Below are positions 53,661 to 63,346 of a DNA stretch of 64,000 nucleotides, one piece after another. Each line of letters begins with the position of its first letter. The first letter of the stretch is position 1. This stretch comes from Hyphomicrobium sulfonivorans (GTDB taxonomy: Bacteria; Pseudomonadota; Alphaproteobacteria; Rhizobiales; Hyphomicrobiaceae): assembly GCF_013306565.1 (NCBI RefSeq), contig NZ_PZPO01000001.1:124001-188000 (forward strand), read 5' to 3'. The translations under genes and the position numbers were made by a program. A model generated the notes under the pieces. The model searched no databases. It worked only from the letters and a program-made list of their open reading frames with translations, and had not been told where the DNA came from.

Positions 53661-55954
53661 TGCAAACCGGCCACAAACTCGCGTCCCATCATCGACGTGC
53701 CGCAGCCGCCGTTCTGACTGGCCATATTGGCCAGGCCAGCGCACGAGGGCGTATCGGTGAGGATGAAAATCGGATGCTCATTTACATTGAACAGATTATT
53801 CACGCCGGCAAACAGCTTTACGTTTTCCGTGATCTCAATGTCGCCGCGCGTGTTCCAGACCCAGAATGGGCTCTTGCGATGCCGGTATGAAGTCGACGGT
53901 TCCCCGCCAGCGCGGAAGCTTTCTTCGGTATCATACCACATCGGACCACGCAGCAAGCCGACGACCTGGAATGACCAGTCGCGCACATCCGGCCCCGCCT
54001 GACCGAAACGCGTGCCGATCGAAGCTTCGTATTGATACATGCGCTGCGCCTTGTCGGTGTTGGCCGAAGCTGGCGCACCGCGATCCGTCATCTCGAAATT
54101 GTAGTAGCTGTTGGAGAACAGATTCCAGCGCCAGTTGCTGCTCTGCGGCCTGGGCCGCAGCAGGCGCAACATATTCATGTCGAAACCGACTTCGATACCC
54201 TGCACTTCGATATCGCCGGCATTGTTCACATAATCGGAGATTCTGTTGGGACCCGATCCGCGGGTAAGCGTTCCGATACGATCGGAGATGACGTTTTGAA
54301 ACACTGCAACGTCCAGCGTGCCGAGCCAGCCATTTACATTCGCACCGAACTCGATCTGCCTGCTGGTTTCCGGTTCGAGGTTCGGATTGCCGAAGGCTCG
54401 TGAGCCATCGAGGTTGGTGGTTTGCGCGGCCAGCTCTGTCGCCGTCGGCGCGCGGAAGCCAGTGGCAATACCCGAGCGAAGCACAACACCATCCATCACC
54501 GCCAGCGTACCGCCGAATGAGTACGTGAGCGCTTCATACTCCTGCGACTTGTTGTTCTGGTTCTGATAATGCGGCGTCCAGTCAAACGTTGTCGTGCCCT
54601 GCGTGTAGCGCATGCCTCCGCGCACATTGAGCACGTCGCCAAAGAACGATTGCGAATCCTCGAAATAGAAGCCGTTGAACTGATCGGTCTGATTGTTGTC
54701 CTGCGGCGGCACCTGCAGCGGATTCAAAACCCTGCCCGGCGCGGCGATCCGCAAGCGGGTAGAGCGCACCGTGCTATGTTCGAAGTCCCAGCCGACAAGC
54801 AGCTCGTTGCCTTCCCATGGCTTCACGCGCGGCTGAACACGAACGCCGGCAATGTCCAGTTCGCGGCGATTATGATCCAGCGCTGTGCCTGCACTGATCG
54901 GCGATGCCCATTTGAAGTTGTCAACGTCATTGACGACGTAGGCCTGTGCGAACCAGTTAAATACTCCGTCCGACGTACGACCGTAGTAGCTGGCGTCGGC
55001 GGATTGGTTGTAGCGATCCTCGCGCGCGAAGTAGTTGGCGGCCGAACCGCGGAAGCCAGCGTCATAGATGCCGTCTGTACGGGCGTTGAACTCAAGCCTG
55101 TGATTGTCATTGATCTGATAACCAAGCGAGGCCGTTGCACCGCGCCGATCCCAGTCGGTGTTCTCCATCGTCGAGCCACCGCGACCGCTGTGGTAGTCGC
55201 CGCGTGCACCGACCGATGCGCCGACATAGTAGTCGACGTTCTTCTCGACGCCACCGGTCTGCACCTTGCCTTGTCGCAGATCCCAAGAACCGATGCTGCC
55301 TTCAACGAAGGTTCCGGACGCTGAACGGCCGGTTTTCATGATGATGTTGATGACACCGCCAAGATTGCCGCTGCCATAAACCACCGATGCCGGGCCGCGT
55401 ACGATTTCGATGCGCGCAACATCGGCAAGGGACAGCTTCGACAAATTGGCGGTGCCGGAGCGATGCCCATTGATCAGCACGAGAACCTGACTGCGGAAAT
55501 CCTTGCCCTGGCCATCGCTGGCAGCGCCGCGGACGTTGATAGACGTTTGACCCGGCGTCCATTCACTGAAGAATCCAACCGCGTTCTCACGTAGCAATTC
55601 GGTGACCGATTGCGACGTAGAGCGTTCGATAACGTCGCGATCGATGACCTGCACAGTCGCGGGCACCTTGCCGCGCGCTTCCCGGCGTCCACCCGGCGTT
55701 ACGACATACTGGTCGGATGCAACGGCCGATGCCGCCTGCCCGCTCTGACGGCTCGGATTTGGCTTCTTGGTCGATTTCTGCTGCGGCGCTTTCTTTTTCT
55801 GCGCGGTCTTCTCGTCAGCCTCAACTTCCAGTCCGGGCAGAACGATTGCCGCCTCACCATCAGCGGCGGCAAGCTCTTGAGCGGAAAGTGTGTGGCTTGG
55901 AACGATCAGCGCGGTGAGAGCAACAAGATACGGGGATACTCTCGACGGTTTCAT
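53648..55954 (-). CDS. btuB: TonB-dependent corrinoid receptor BtuB
   Basis: Outer-membrane receptor of 768 aa. A signal peptide lies at residues 1-25. A Lys/Pro-rich linker (KKKAPQQKSTKKPNP) precedes the plug (VPATVQVIDRDVIERSTSQSV, VEIVRGPASVVYGSGNLGGVINIIM), and the barrel ends VAGLQWRW with the terminal aromatic residue. The ATG has GGAG upstream. A full cobalamin riboswitch in the same sense begins about 600 bp before the start and btuFCD follow, so vitamin B12 or related corrinoids are the likely substrate. Confidence 0.93.
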   Translation of the reverse strand: MKPSRVSPYLVALTALIVPSHTLSAQELAAADGEAAIVLPGLEVEADEKTAQKKKAPQQKSTKKPNPSRQSGQAASAVASDQYVVTPGGRREARGKVPATVQVIDRDVIERSTSQSVTELLRENAVGFFSEWTPGQTSINVRGAASDGQGKDFRSQVLVLINGHRSGTANLSKLSLADVARIEIVRGPASVVYGSGNLGGVINIIMKTGRSASGTFVEGSIGSWDLRQGKVQTGGVEKNVDYYVGASVGARGDYHSGRGGSTMENTDWDRRGATASLGYQINDNHRLEFNARTDGIYDAGFRGSAANYFAREDRYNQSADASYYGRTSDGVFNWFAQAYVVNDVDNFKWASPISAGTALDHNRRELDIAGVRVQPRVKPWEGNELLVGWDFEHSTVRSTRLRIAAPGRVLNPLQVPPQDNNQTDQFNGFYFEDSQSFFGDVLNVRGGMRYTQGTTTFDWTPHYQNQNNKSQEYEALTYSFGGTLAVMDGVVLRSGIATGFRAPTATELAAQTTNLDGSRAFGNPNLEPETSRQIEFGANVNGWLGTLDVAVFQNVISDRIGTLTRGSGPNRISDYVNNAGDIEVQGIEVGFDMNMLRLLRPRPQSSNWRWNLFSNSYYNFEMTDRGAPASANTDKAQRMYQYEASIGTRFGQAGPDVRDWSFQVVGLLRGPMWYDTEESFRAGGEPSTSYRHRKSPFWVWNTRGDIEITENVKLFAGVNNLFNVNEHPIFILTDTPSCAGLANMASQNGGCGTSMMGREFVAGLQWRW

Positions 55955-56214
55955 ACTGGTACTCCAAACTAAAACGCACGAATTCGATCGCAGGAACGCT
56001 AGAGCTGCGCCTTACGGGCGCGGGCATTGCGAAGCTGATGCTGAGGAAAAGGCGTTGGATGCGGGCGACGGGCCGGCGCATTGACCATCGCTACAGGCAG
56101 CCGCGCGGATTGCACCGATGCGGCCAGCCCTGCACTTCAGCTGCGACAATCGCAGCTGGATGATGATCGAATGCTCTTGCGAGCCTTGCGTACGCACATC
56201 AACGCTCCAAACAC

Positions 56215-56312
56215 TTTGGAACGTTCGAAACTGCCGTAACAACGGCATTCACTCAAACACTGCAGAAACAGAGAAAAGGTGGCCTGGCGTGAGCGTTCCC
56301 GAACGTTCCAAA
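56215..56312. repeat. 13-bp perfect inverted repeat in the btuB leader
   Basis: TTTGGAACGTTCG (56215-56227) and CGAACGTTCCAAA (56300-56312) are exact inverted copies, each holding the palindrome GAACGTTC, 72 bp apart. It lies between the riboswitch and btuB and could be an operator pair or a long-range stem. A small hairpin GCCGT/ACGGC (around 56234-56246) lies between. Confidence 0.6.
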
Positions 56313-56381
56313 CAAACTAGGTTCGGTCGCTACTACGCATTCGTATCAACTGCGCCACCCGCGCAATCAATGAACGACCAT

Positions 56382-56558
56382 GCTCAGGCAGGTCTCCTGG
56401 CTCGCGGCTAATCGCGCTGTTTGCACCTTCCCGGCGAAATCGCCAGTGGTTTAAGCAAACAGCTTGCCGCTTACAGTTGCGGGGGCAGCTGCGGCATAGA
56501 CGACTTGCATCGACGCACCGCATTCCCTACCTGCGGAGCGCGTCCGCAGAACCTGAGC
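56382..56558 (-). promoter_or_regulatory. Cobalamin (adenosylcobalamin-class) riboswitch
   Basis: Reads on the minus strand toward btuB. Closing stem P1 is GCTCAGG/CCTGAGC at the two ends. Conserved elements in order: P2 hairpin CTGCGGA/TCCGCAG, GGGAATGCGGTGCG, GCTGCCCCCGCAACTGTAAG, CCACTGG, GGGAAGG and the B12 box AGCCAGGAGACCTGCC. High corrinoid should reduce btuB expression. The leader continues about 430 nt to the btuB start, unusually long. Confidence 0.96.
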
Positions 56559-56716
56559 CTGGGCATAGAACTGTACGATCGCAGTACGAGTCAACGCGTG
56601 CGATCGACATCACCTTGAAATGTTTCCAAGTGGGGCAAGCAGGCAACAACCTTGACGACCTTCGGCATAACCCGCAGCCTGCGCGCTCTTTGTCGTCTTC
56701 CCAAATCTTTTTCGAT

Positions 56717-57442
56717 ATGCAGCCGCAAAATCGTTTAGCAATGAGCCCATCCGCGTTCTGGGCGTTAGCGTTCGAGCAATCGACGCATGTAAATCCGCGC
56801 CAGAGCGACGACTTTCAGGAAGAAGCGTTCTGGCAGGATTACGCGCCGCACTACGACGAGCGCAGCCCGCTCGCGCGCCTTGCAACCGACGTGGTGGCGG
56901 ATGCGAGCGCCCTATTGTGTCCCAGCGATAGCCTGCTGGAAATAGGCCCCGGCACCGGCGCTTTCACGCGGCGGCTCGCCGGTTGCGTTGCAAGGATCAT
57001 TGGCATCGAGCCATCGGCAGCGATGCGGACGGAGTTTGTACGCCGGTGGCCGGATAACGACGCGCAACGGCTGCCGCAATTGATTGCCGCCAAATGGGAG
57101 GACTGCGCCGCTCCGGTGGTCGACCACGTCTTTTCCGCCAACGCGCTATACAGGGTGGCGGACATCGCAACCGCACTGTTGAAGATGACGGCCTGCGCGC
57201 GCCACCGCGTTATTCTGGTGCAAACCGTCGGACCTCCGCATGCCAATCCTCTAGTCGTCCACGCGCAAGGCGACACGTACGAACGCGAGCGTGCGGATGC
57301 GCTATGCGATGTCCTGGGAGAGCTTGAAATCCAGTTTCGCGACCGCAGGTATTTCGTTGACCGCGGCGATCGGACAGCCTGTGAAGTTGCGCTGATCGAT
57401 TGGTCTGGCGCAAGTGAGAGCACTGAATTCGATGCGGATTGA
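56717..57442 (+). CDS. Class I SAM-dependent methyltransferase
   Basis: Methyltransferase of about 241 aa. The SAM motif I LLEIGPGTGAFTRRLAG is near residue 75, with the acidic residue in IIGIEPSAAM and motif IV HVFSANALYRV. The N-terminal FWQDYAPHYDERS is typical of small-molecule methyltransferases. Two starts are possible (56717, 56741); neither has a clear ribosome site, and the frame is open far upstream into the riboswitch region. It overlaps the next gene fragment by 11 bp. Its proximity to btuB suggests but does not prove a corrinoid link. Confidence 0.85.
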   Translation: MQPQNRLAMSPSAFWALAFEQSTHVNPRQSDDFQEEAFWQDYAPHYDERSPLARLATDVVADASALLCPSDSLLEIGPGTGAFTRRLAGCVARIIGIEPSAAMRTEFVRRWPDNDAQRLPQLIAAKWEDCAAPVVDHVFSANALYRVADIATALLKMTACARHRVILVQTVGPPHANPLVVHAQGDTYERERADALCDVLGELEIQFRDRRYFVDRGDRTACEVALIDWSGASESTEFDAD

Positions 57443-57838
57443 TATCGCCGGCATCGGCCGCGAGCCGGATCGTGTTTCGCATGCCGACTTCCTCGCCCTG
57501 ATGCAGGAAATCGATCAACTTGGCTTCGATGGCATCTGGTTCAACGAGTTTCATTTCCAGACGCCGCCGCAGCCCTATCCGTCGCCGCTGCTGCTGGCCG
57601 CATCGATATTCGCCTGCACGCAAAGGCTGCGGGTCGGCACGTCCGTGCTGGTGTTGCCGCTGCACGATCCGCTGCTACTCGCTGAACAGATAGAGCAGCT
57701 TCAATGGCACAGCGGCGGCCGCTTCGATGCCGGTTTCGGCAGGGGGACCGACCCTGCAACATTCGAGAAACTGAACATCGACGTTGCATCAACGCGGCAT
57801 CGTTTCGAGCGCGCGCTACTGGCGCTGAAAGCCAGCTA
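57432..57838 (+). pseudogene. Truncated luciferase-like (LLM) flavin oxidoreductase
   Basis: N-terminal part, about 135 aa, of a luciferase-like monooxygenase: DFLALMQEIDQLGFDGIWFNEFHF, RLRVGTSVLVLPLHDPLLLAEQI and SGGRFDAGFGRGTDP match the family start. After ALLALKAS the frame passes into antisense autotransporter sequence and runs on meaninglessly to 58133. About two thirds of the enzyme is missing, so it is non-functional. ATG 57432 overlaps the methyltransferase stop by 11 bp, indicating a former operon. Confidence 0.85.
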
Positions 57839-58875
57839 CCAGAAGTTCGGACGTATCCATGCGGTGAAGGTGGACGGGGCTCCGGTCAGCCAGGTCGGTG
57901 CGCCGAAGTCCTGCGCGAAACGAACGCCCACACGTCCAACGAGCGAGTTGACGTTGTCGAAGTGCACCTGCGCGCCAAACATCGGATCCGTTGTTGAGAT
58001 TGACAGTCTGATAGGCGAGCTGCGCCTGCGGTTCGATGCTGAAGCCACCCAGCCCAGTGTAAACCGGATAGCCACCTTCGAGCGATGCACCGAACGCACC
58101 GCCATCGGTTTTCAGCTTGTCCATGCGGTTTGACTTGGCATCAATATCGTACCACGAGCCCAACAATAGCGCGTCGACATAAGCGTTCTCCGGCGTGTAG
58201 TGGGTCCAGTAGGCGCCCCATGAATACGCCATGAAGGAATTCTGGCCCGCTTTCGACGAACACCTAGCCCCCAAACCCCGCGCCGCCGCCAATGAAACTC
58301 TGGCCCGTTGTGCCGCCACCGAAACCCGGCTGCGCTGGTGGCGCCGTCACCGTTCCATTAGCCAAGCGGCCGACCCCCCCCCGCCTGCGCCGCCGCCGAA
58401 GCCACCGTCTCCTCCCCGGGGCGTCGTCGTATCGCCTGGCCCAGCTGCGCCGCCGCCCCAACCGCCATCTCCACCGAAGGTATCGATGTTGCGATTGCCG
58501 CCGCCGCCGCCGGAGTAGTTGCCTCCGTCCGAGCCGTTGACACCGCCGGCCGGCCCGCCTCCCGTGGCACCTGCTAACGCGCGGGGTCTGCGCGCTTGTC
58601 CCGCTGAGAGTCAGCGTCGGATTGGGGCCAACAAAGACTGCGTTGTCGAAGCCAATCGTGCTGCCGGGGTTGCCGTTGGCCTGCGCAATGGCCCAACTGA
58701 AAGATCCGGATGCCCCGGCGTTACCTGTATCGCTCGCGCTGGTGACACAATACGTGGTTCCTGGAGCGCAGGCGCCAAAGGCGTTGCTAGACCAAAGCGC
58801 AGTCGTCAAATGCAACGCCACTATTAGGAATAGAAGATTGTGGCTCCAGCTGCGAAGAGAAAAAAATAGTCGCAT
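57836..58875 (-). pseudogene. Decayed autotransporter gene (signal peptide, Gly-rich remnant, partial barrel)
   Basis: Begins at ATG 58875 with AGGGGG upstream, a signal peptide (MRLFFSLRSW...NAFGA) and the passenger start TTYCVTSASDTGNAGASGSF. The Gly-rich continuation (SDGGNYSGGGGGNRN, FGGDGGWGGG) lies in another frame, and a run of nine C (58374-58382, plus strand) brings a further shift. A stop at 58264 follows. The barrel resumes in the second frame (SWGAYWTHYTPENAYVDALL, GGFSIEPQAQLAYQTVNL) and shifts again near 57980 (FGAQVHFDNVNSLVGRVGVR). It ends at 57836, over 60 residues before a normal barrel end. A functional product is very unlikely unless several base errors exist. Confidence 0.85.
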
Positions 58876-59692
58876 CGCTGATCCCCCTTGATGAATAAAA
58901 TTCGGTGACAATTGAGTATCGAAGTGGGGTTACTCCTGCGCATGTTGGACGGGGCGATATTTGCAGGATAGTGGGCACAAGACCGCCCGTTTCATCGCTA
59001 CTGTCGGCGTTCGCCGGAAGAAAATATCCCTGAAATTGGGCGCAGCAATCCAGATCGGGGCACGGCCAAAAACAACCGAAAAATCTTTTGACAAATAATT
59101 TTCTATTTCGACTGGAAATAGATCCACCTATTTTCAGTGCTAATGATGATTCGCAGATGTCGTCTATGTTTTTTTAATATTGCTATATCGCTTGCCATTA
59201 AATGTTTATGCTATGGCTATTAAGCGAATTTTTTAAAGCAAAGAGCAGCGCGTGGCGCGCCTGATTTTGGGAAGTTAAAACTGTCTACTATATTTCGGAT
59301 TTCCGGGCTTGGGTGCGGCTGTCGTAACCTGCGTATCCCGTGGCGACGGACCTCTACTGCACCGCTACGTCAACCATAGTCGCGACACGTCCCTGCCCCT
59401 GCATGTCGCGAATGTTCGCTTTCAAGCCGTGGGCAGGTCACGGCGCTACCATGCGGACCCAGCTCTGGATGCCGCCGAGGCAGCCCCTACGCTCAGCTCG
59501 GGTGCCGCGCCTCGTTATCATCGGCGCGCATATAGACATATCAAGTTCTTATTTAGCGGCCGCACAACTCAGGTGTTAGCTGCTTTACCGATGCGGACGA
59601 ATTTCTAACCAGATCGCCCCCCCCATTGCCGGCGCGCCATTCCGGCTGTCCGCACGCCTGCGCAGTGACAAAGCTCAAGCGGACCAAGCACC
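58876..59692. other. Gene-free, partly AT-rich region
   Basis: No gene supported over 817 bp. The part 59085-59290 is clearly AT-rich against GC-rich surroundings and holds overlapping inverted repeats near 59103-59137. It must contain the promoters for the old autotransporter (minus) and ssuD (plus). The frame at 59309-59608 has no ribosome site or similarity. Confidence 0.6.
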
Positions 59693-60880
59693 ATGACGGC
59701 TAACATCCCCGACAAGATCAACGTCCTCTGGTTCATTCCCACGTTCGGCGACAACCGCTATCTGGGTTCCAGCGTCGGATCGCGACAGGCGGATCTGCCG
59801 TACCTCACTCAGGTTGCGCAGGCTGCCGATACGCTTGGTTATTATGGCGCCCTGCTACCGACCGGTAGAGCCTGCGAAGACAGCTGGATCATTGCGTCGG
59901 CACTGGCGCCGCTCACCAAGCAGCTCAAGCTGCTGGTCGCTGTGCGGCCGGGACTGCAATCGCCGACCGTTGCTGCGCGCATGACGGCTACGCTTGATCG
60001 CGTCTCCAATGGGCGTCTGCTCGTCAACGTGGTGACCGGCGGCGATCCGGTGGAGAACCGCGGCGATGGATTGTTTGTCGATCATAAGGAGCGCTACACG
60101 CTCACGCGCGAATTTCTTGATGTATATCGCGCCGTGCTATCGGGCGAATCCGTCAACTACAACGGCCAGTTTGTGCAGGTTGAAGATGCACGCCTGACGT
60201 ATCCTCCCGTTCAGTCGCCCTATCCGCCGCTGTATTTCGGTGGCTCATCGGATGCCGCGCACGACGTTGCTGCCAAATCCATCGACAAGTATCTGACGTG
60301 GGGTGAGCCGCCTGCCGATGTCGCTGCAAAAATCGCCGGCGTGAAGGCCGCCGCTGAAGCGCAGGGACGCCGCATCACGTTCGGCATCCGACTGCACGTG
60401 ATCGTGCGCGAAACCAACGAAGAAGCCTGGCGCGCCGCCGACAAGCTCATCGAACATCTGGATGATGACGCAATCGACGCCGCGCAGAAGGTTTTTGCGC
60501 GCATGGACTCGGTCGGCCAGAACCGCATGACGCGGCTGCACGGCGGCCGGCGTGACAAGCTGGAAGTCAGCCCCAATCTGTGGGCCGGTGTTGGACTTGT
60601 GCGCGGTGGCGCTGGAACTGCGTTGGTCGGTGATCCGGACACCGTTGCAGAACGCATTGATGAATACCGTCGTCTCGGCATCGATAGCTTCATCCTGTCG
60701 GGCTACCCCCACCTTGAGGAAGCCTACCGCGTCGCTGAACTGCTGCTGCCGAAGCTGCCGCTTGCGCACGGCGCGCGGTCGACTTCGCAGGTCGTAAACA
60801 TGGGACCGTTTGGCGAAGCTCTTGCCGCAACGGACAGCGCCAACAACCGCTCCAGCATCTCAGCAGTTTCCGCCGGATGA
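59693..60880 (+). CDS. ssuD: FMNH2-dependent alkanesulfonate monooxygenase SsuD
   Basis: Luciferase-like enzyme of 395 aa that cleaves alkanesulfonates to aldehyde and sulfite with reduced flavin from a separate reductase. Family signatures: [75 protein letters not shown] and YLTWGEPP. C-terminal motif [18 protein letters not shown] fits SsuD. It overlaps the next gene by 4 bp. No ssuE-type flavin reductase or ssuABC transporter is nearby, which is unusual. Confidence 0.92.
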   Translation: MTANIPDKINVLWFIPTFGDNRYLGSSVGSRQADLPYLTQVAQAADTLGYYGALLPTGRACEDSWIIASALAPLTKQLKLLVAVRPGLQSPTVAARMTATLDRVSNGRLLVNVVTGGDPVENRGDGLFVDHKERYTLTREFLDVYRAVLSGESVNYNGQFVQVEDARLTYPPVQSPYPPLYFGGSSDAAHDVAAKSIDKYLTWGEPPADVAAKIAGVKAAAEAQGRRITFGIRLHVIVRETNEEAWRAADKLIEHLDDDAIDAAQKVFARMDSVGQNRMTRLHGGRRDKLEVSPNLWAGVGLVRGGAGTALVGDPDTVAERIDEYRRLGIDSFILSGYPHLEEAYRVAELLLPKLPLAHGARSTSQVVNMGPFGEALAATDSANNRSSISAVSAG

Positions 60881-62322
60881 GGACGCTCACAGACGACAGG
60901 CTGCATAAGCCATCGGTGGCGATCGTTGGCGGCGGTCTGACCGGCGCTGCAATCGCCTATCACCTGGCAAACAGCGCCGTGCCCGCGAATATAGCCGTAT
61001 TTGAGCCACGCCCGGAGATTGGCCGCGGTCTTGCCTACGGCACGACCGACCCTGCGCATCGCATCAATGTTCCGGCCTCTAAAATGAGCCTGCTGCCCAG
61101 TGATGAAAAGCATTTCATCAACTGGATCGCGGCCAACGATGCCACCGCTGACGATGCCGATGCGCTTGCACCCGATGGGCATCAATACATTCGCCGCGCG
61201 TTGTTCGGGCGCTATGTGTCCGCACACCTGCAACCGCATCTGGATGCCGGCCGCATCGATCACATTCGCGCCGCCGTCGTCGATATTGCCCGCGCTTCGC
61301 CGCATCGCTGGCGCATCACCACCGATGACGGGACGTCGCATCATGCTGACGTTGTCGTACTGGCGACGACGCATCCGCCGCCCGGCATTCCAAGGGAATT
61401 GCGTGAAGGCGTCGATGACGATGCGCGTTTAATAACCGACGCAACATTGCCCGGCGCGATAGATGCCATCGCGCCAACGGCGCGCGTCGTTATCGTCGGC
61501 ACCGGCCTGACAATGGCCGACGTGGTCGCCTCGCTGGATCAGCGCGGCCACCGCGGGCCGATATATGCGTTCTCACGCCGTGGGCTCGCATCGCGCGGGC
61601 ATGCATCCGCGCCGCATGAACCCTTTGGCGATTTCACCGGCTCGGCGACATCTGCGCGCGCGCTGCTGCGCTCTGTGCGCGAAACCATCTCCCGTGCAAA
61701 GCGCAACAATATTCCCTGGCAGCCCGTTATTGATGCTGTACGCGCACAGGCGTGGACGTTCTGGCCCAAGCTATCCATCTCCGAGCGCAAGCGCATCGTC
61801 CATCGTCTACGGCCGTTCTGGGATGTGCATCGCTTTCGCATCGCGCCACAGCTTAAAGCCTTGCTGGATCGCCGTCAGGCTGATGGCACGCTGACACTGA
61901 AGGCTGCCTCACTTGTTGGCGCGAAGGCATTTCCTGACAGACTTGAGATCAAGGTGCGCCCGCGCGCAGAATCGGTTCTCGAAACGATCAATGCCGATCA
62001 CGTCATCCTCACCACTGGCCCGGCGCACGACGCGATACTGGCAACGCAGCCGCATCTTGCCTCCCTTGCTCGCCAAGGATTGATCACCGCCGACGCGCTC
62101 GGTCTTGGCATCGCCTGCGACCGGCAAGGACATGCACGCACCTCTGCCGGAGCATCGCATAGCGATCTGTTCATTGCCGGTCCGCTGGCCCGCGCCGAAT
62201 TTGGCGAACTGATGGGGCTTCCGCAGGTAACGACCTATGCGGAGCTGATCGCGGGCGAAGTGGCAGCCGCACTTGCGCGCTTCAGTGCGCCTCAAGACGA
62301 CAAGCTCGTCAGCGCTCAGTGA
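60877..62322 (+). CDS. FAD/NAD(P)-binding oxidoreductase (COG4529-like)
   Basis: Flavoprotein of 481 aa. The N-terminal Rossmann motif [20 protein letters not shown] is at residues 14-33, then [25 protein letters not shown] ([18 protein letters not shown]), a mark of the COG4529 (FAD-NAD binding) family. A second motif [22 protein letters not shown] follows. ATG overlaps the ssuD stop (ATGA), so the two are coupled; it could be a flavin-using partner or act on the product of SsuD. The exact reaction is unknown. Confidence 0.9.
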   Translation: MRTLTDDRLHKPSVAIVGGGLTGAAIAYHLANSAVPANIAVFEPRPEIGRGLAYGTTDPAHRINVPASKMSLLPSDEKHFINWIAANDATADDADALAPDGHQYIRRALFGRYVSAHLQPHLDAGRIDHIRAAVVDIARASPHRWRITTDDGTSHHADVVVLATTHPPPGIPRELREGVDDDARLITDATLPGAIDAIAPTARVVIVGTGLTMADVVASLDQRGHRGPIYAFSRRGLASRGHASAPHEPFGDFTGSATSARALLRSVRETISRAKRNNIPWQPVIDAVRAQAWTFWPKLSISERKRIVHRLRPFWDVHRFRIAPQLKALLDRRQADGTLTLKAASLVGAKAFPDRLEIKVRPRAESVLETINADHVILTTGPAHDAILATQPHLASLARQGLITADALGLGIACDRQGHARTSAGASHSDLFIAGPLARAEFGELMGLPQVTTYAELIAGEVAAALARFSAPQDDKLVSAQ

Positions 62323-62410
62323 GTGCTGCACGATCCTGAAGCGCAGGCACTTGCCGATATAGCCGCCTGCCCACCGACTACACATCCCATTAGCAACAGC
62401 AGGACGGACG

Positions 62411-63265
62411 ATGTCTCAGAAGATTATCGATATCCGGTCGCGGCCGTCGTTTTTGCACGACTTCTACGGTGCGCGACGGGGCACGCCAGAGTTTGAAACG
62501 GCCAAGTGGCTGAACAGACGGGTGGGCTCGCTCGACGATGAGCACTTCGCGCGCGCACATACGCTTCAGGGCTATCTGGATGAGGTGCGCGATGCCGGTA
62601 TCTGGCGGTCAGTCGTCATCGGGCGCGACACCCCGGCCATTCAAAACACAAACGACGAAATCGCCAAGATCACCTCACCACATGCCGAGCTTGTCGGCGC
62701 CGGCTCGGTCGATCCGCAGCGGTTGGGGAGTGACGCGGCCATCGCCGAGGCGGAGCGCGCCATCAAGACGCTTGGGCTGCGCGCGATAAATCTGGAACCC
62801 GGATTTGGAGCTCCTGCACTGCATTTCGACGACCCGCAGTATTTCCCAATATACGATGCGCTGCAGGATTGGGACGTGCCGGCATTTCTGATGTCGGGAC
62901 CGACGACCCCTGATCTCAAATTCAACGATCCGGCAGCTGTTGCACGGGTTGCGCGCGCATTCCCCAGGCTGCAAATCGTCGTGCACCATGGCTTCTGGCC
63001 GTATGTGAACGAAATCATCGGCGTCGCATTCCGCTACGCCAATGTCACCATCGTGCCCGACATGTACATCTTCCTGCCGGGTGGAAACCTGTACGTTGAA
63101 GCTGCTAACGGCTTCCTGCGCGATCAACTTGCATTCGGATCGTCGTTTCCGTTCCGGGCCATCGGCCAGTCTGTTCGCGACTATCAGCAGCTGGGCTTCA
63201 AAGACGCTGTGCTCGAAAGCGTTCTGTTTGAAAATGCCTATCGCCTGCTGTCACTTGCCGACTGA
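62411..63265 (+). CDS. Amidohydrolase-family (COG2159) TIM-barrel metal hydrolase
   Basis: Protein of 284 aa. The overall layout matches amidohydrolase 2/ACMSD-like enzymes: SVDPQRLGSDAAIAEAERAIKTLGLRAINLEPGF (TLGLRAINLEPGF), YFPIYDALQDWDVPAFLMSGPT, IVVHHGFWPYVNE and DQLAFGSSFPFRAI. The usual first-strand His motif is replaced (IIDIRSRPS), and the last metal Asp lies in a variant (FGSSFP), so metal binding may be altered. It lies 88 bp after the flavoprotein gene, likely in the same operon. It could decarboxylate or hydrolyse a breakdown product. Confidence 0.85.
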   Translation: MSQKIIDIRSRPSFLHDFYGARRGTPEFETAKWLNRRVGSLDDEHFARAHTLQGYLDEVRDAGIWRSVVIGRDTPAIQNTNDEIAKITSPHAELVGAGSVDPQRLGSDAAIAEAERAIKTLGLRAINLEPGFGAPALHFDDPQYFPIYDALQDWDVPAFLMSGPTTPDLKFNDPAAVARVARAFPRLQIVVHHGFWPYVNEIIGVAFRYANVTIVPDMYIFLPGGNLYVEAANGFLRDQLAFGSSFPFRAIGQSVRDYQQLGFKDAVLESVLFENAYRLLSLAD

Positions 63266-63284
63266 AATTTCCAAACACACGTCC

Positions 63285-63327
63285 AGCAAAAAGGGCCTGA
63301 AGCGTTTTTCTTCAGGCCCTTTTTGCT
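63285..63327. terminator. Bidirectional rho-independent terminator
   Basis: Perfect 18-bp stem AGCAAAAAGGGCCTGAAG and its complement around a 7-base loop, flanked by A- and T-rich sides. It separates the convergent amidohydrolase and porin genes. Confidence 0.92.
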
Positions 63328-63346
63328 TCTACCGGATCAACTCGCG

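Noticed and set aside
58264-58911. Apparent intact 215-aa protein on the minus strand
   Set aside because: The Arg-rich second half is out of frame; the Gly-rich autotransporter sequence lies in another frame, so it is a frameshifted remnant.
59309-59608. Open frame of 99 aa before ssuD
   Set aside because: No ribosome site, unusual composition and no recognisable domain.
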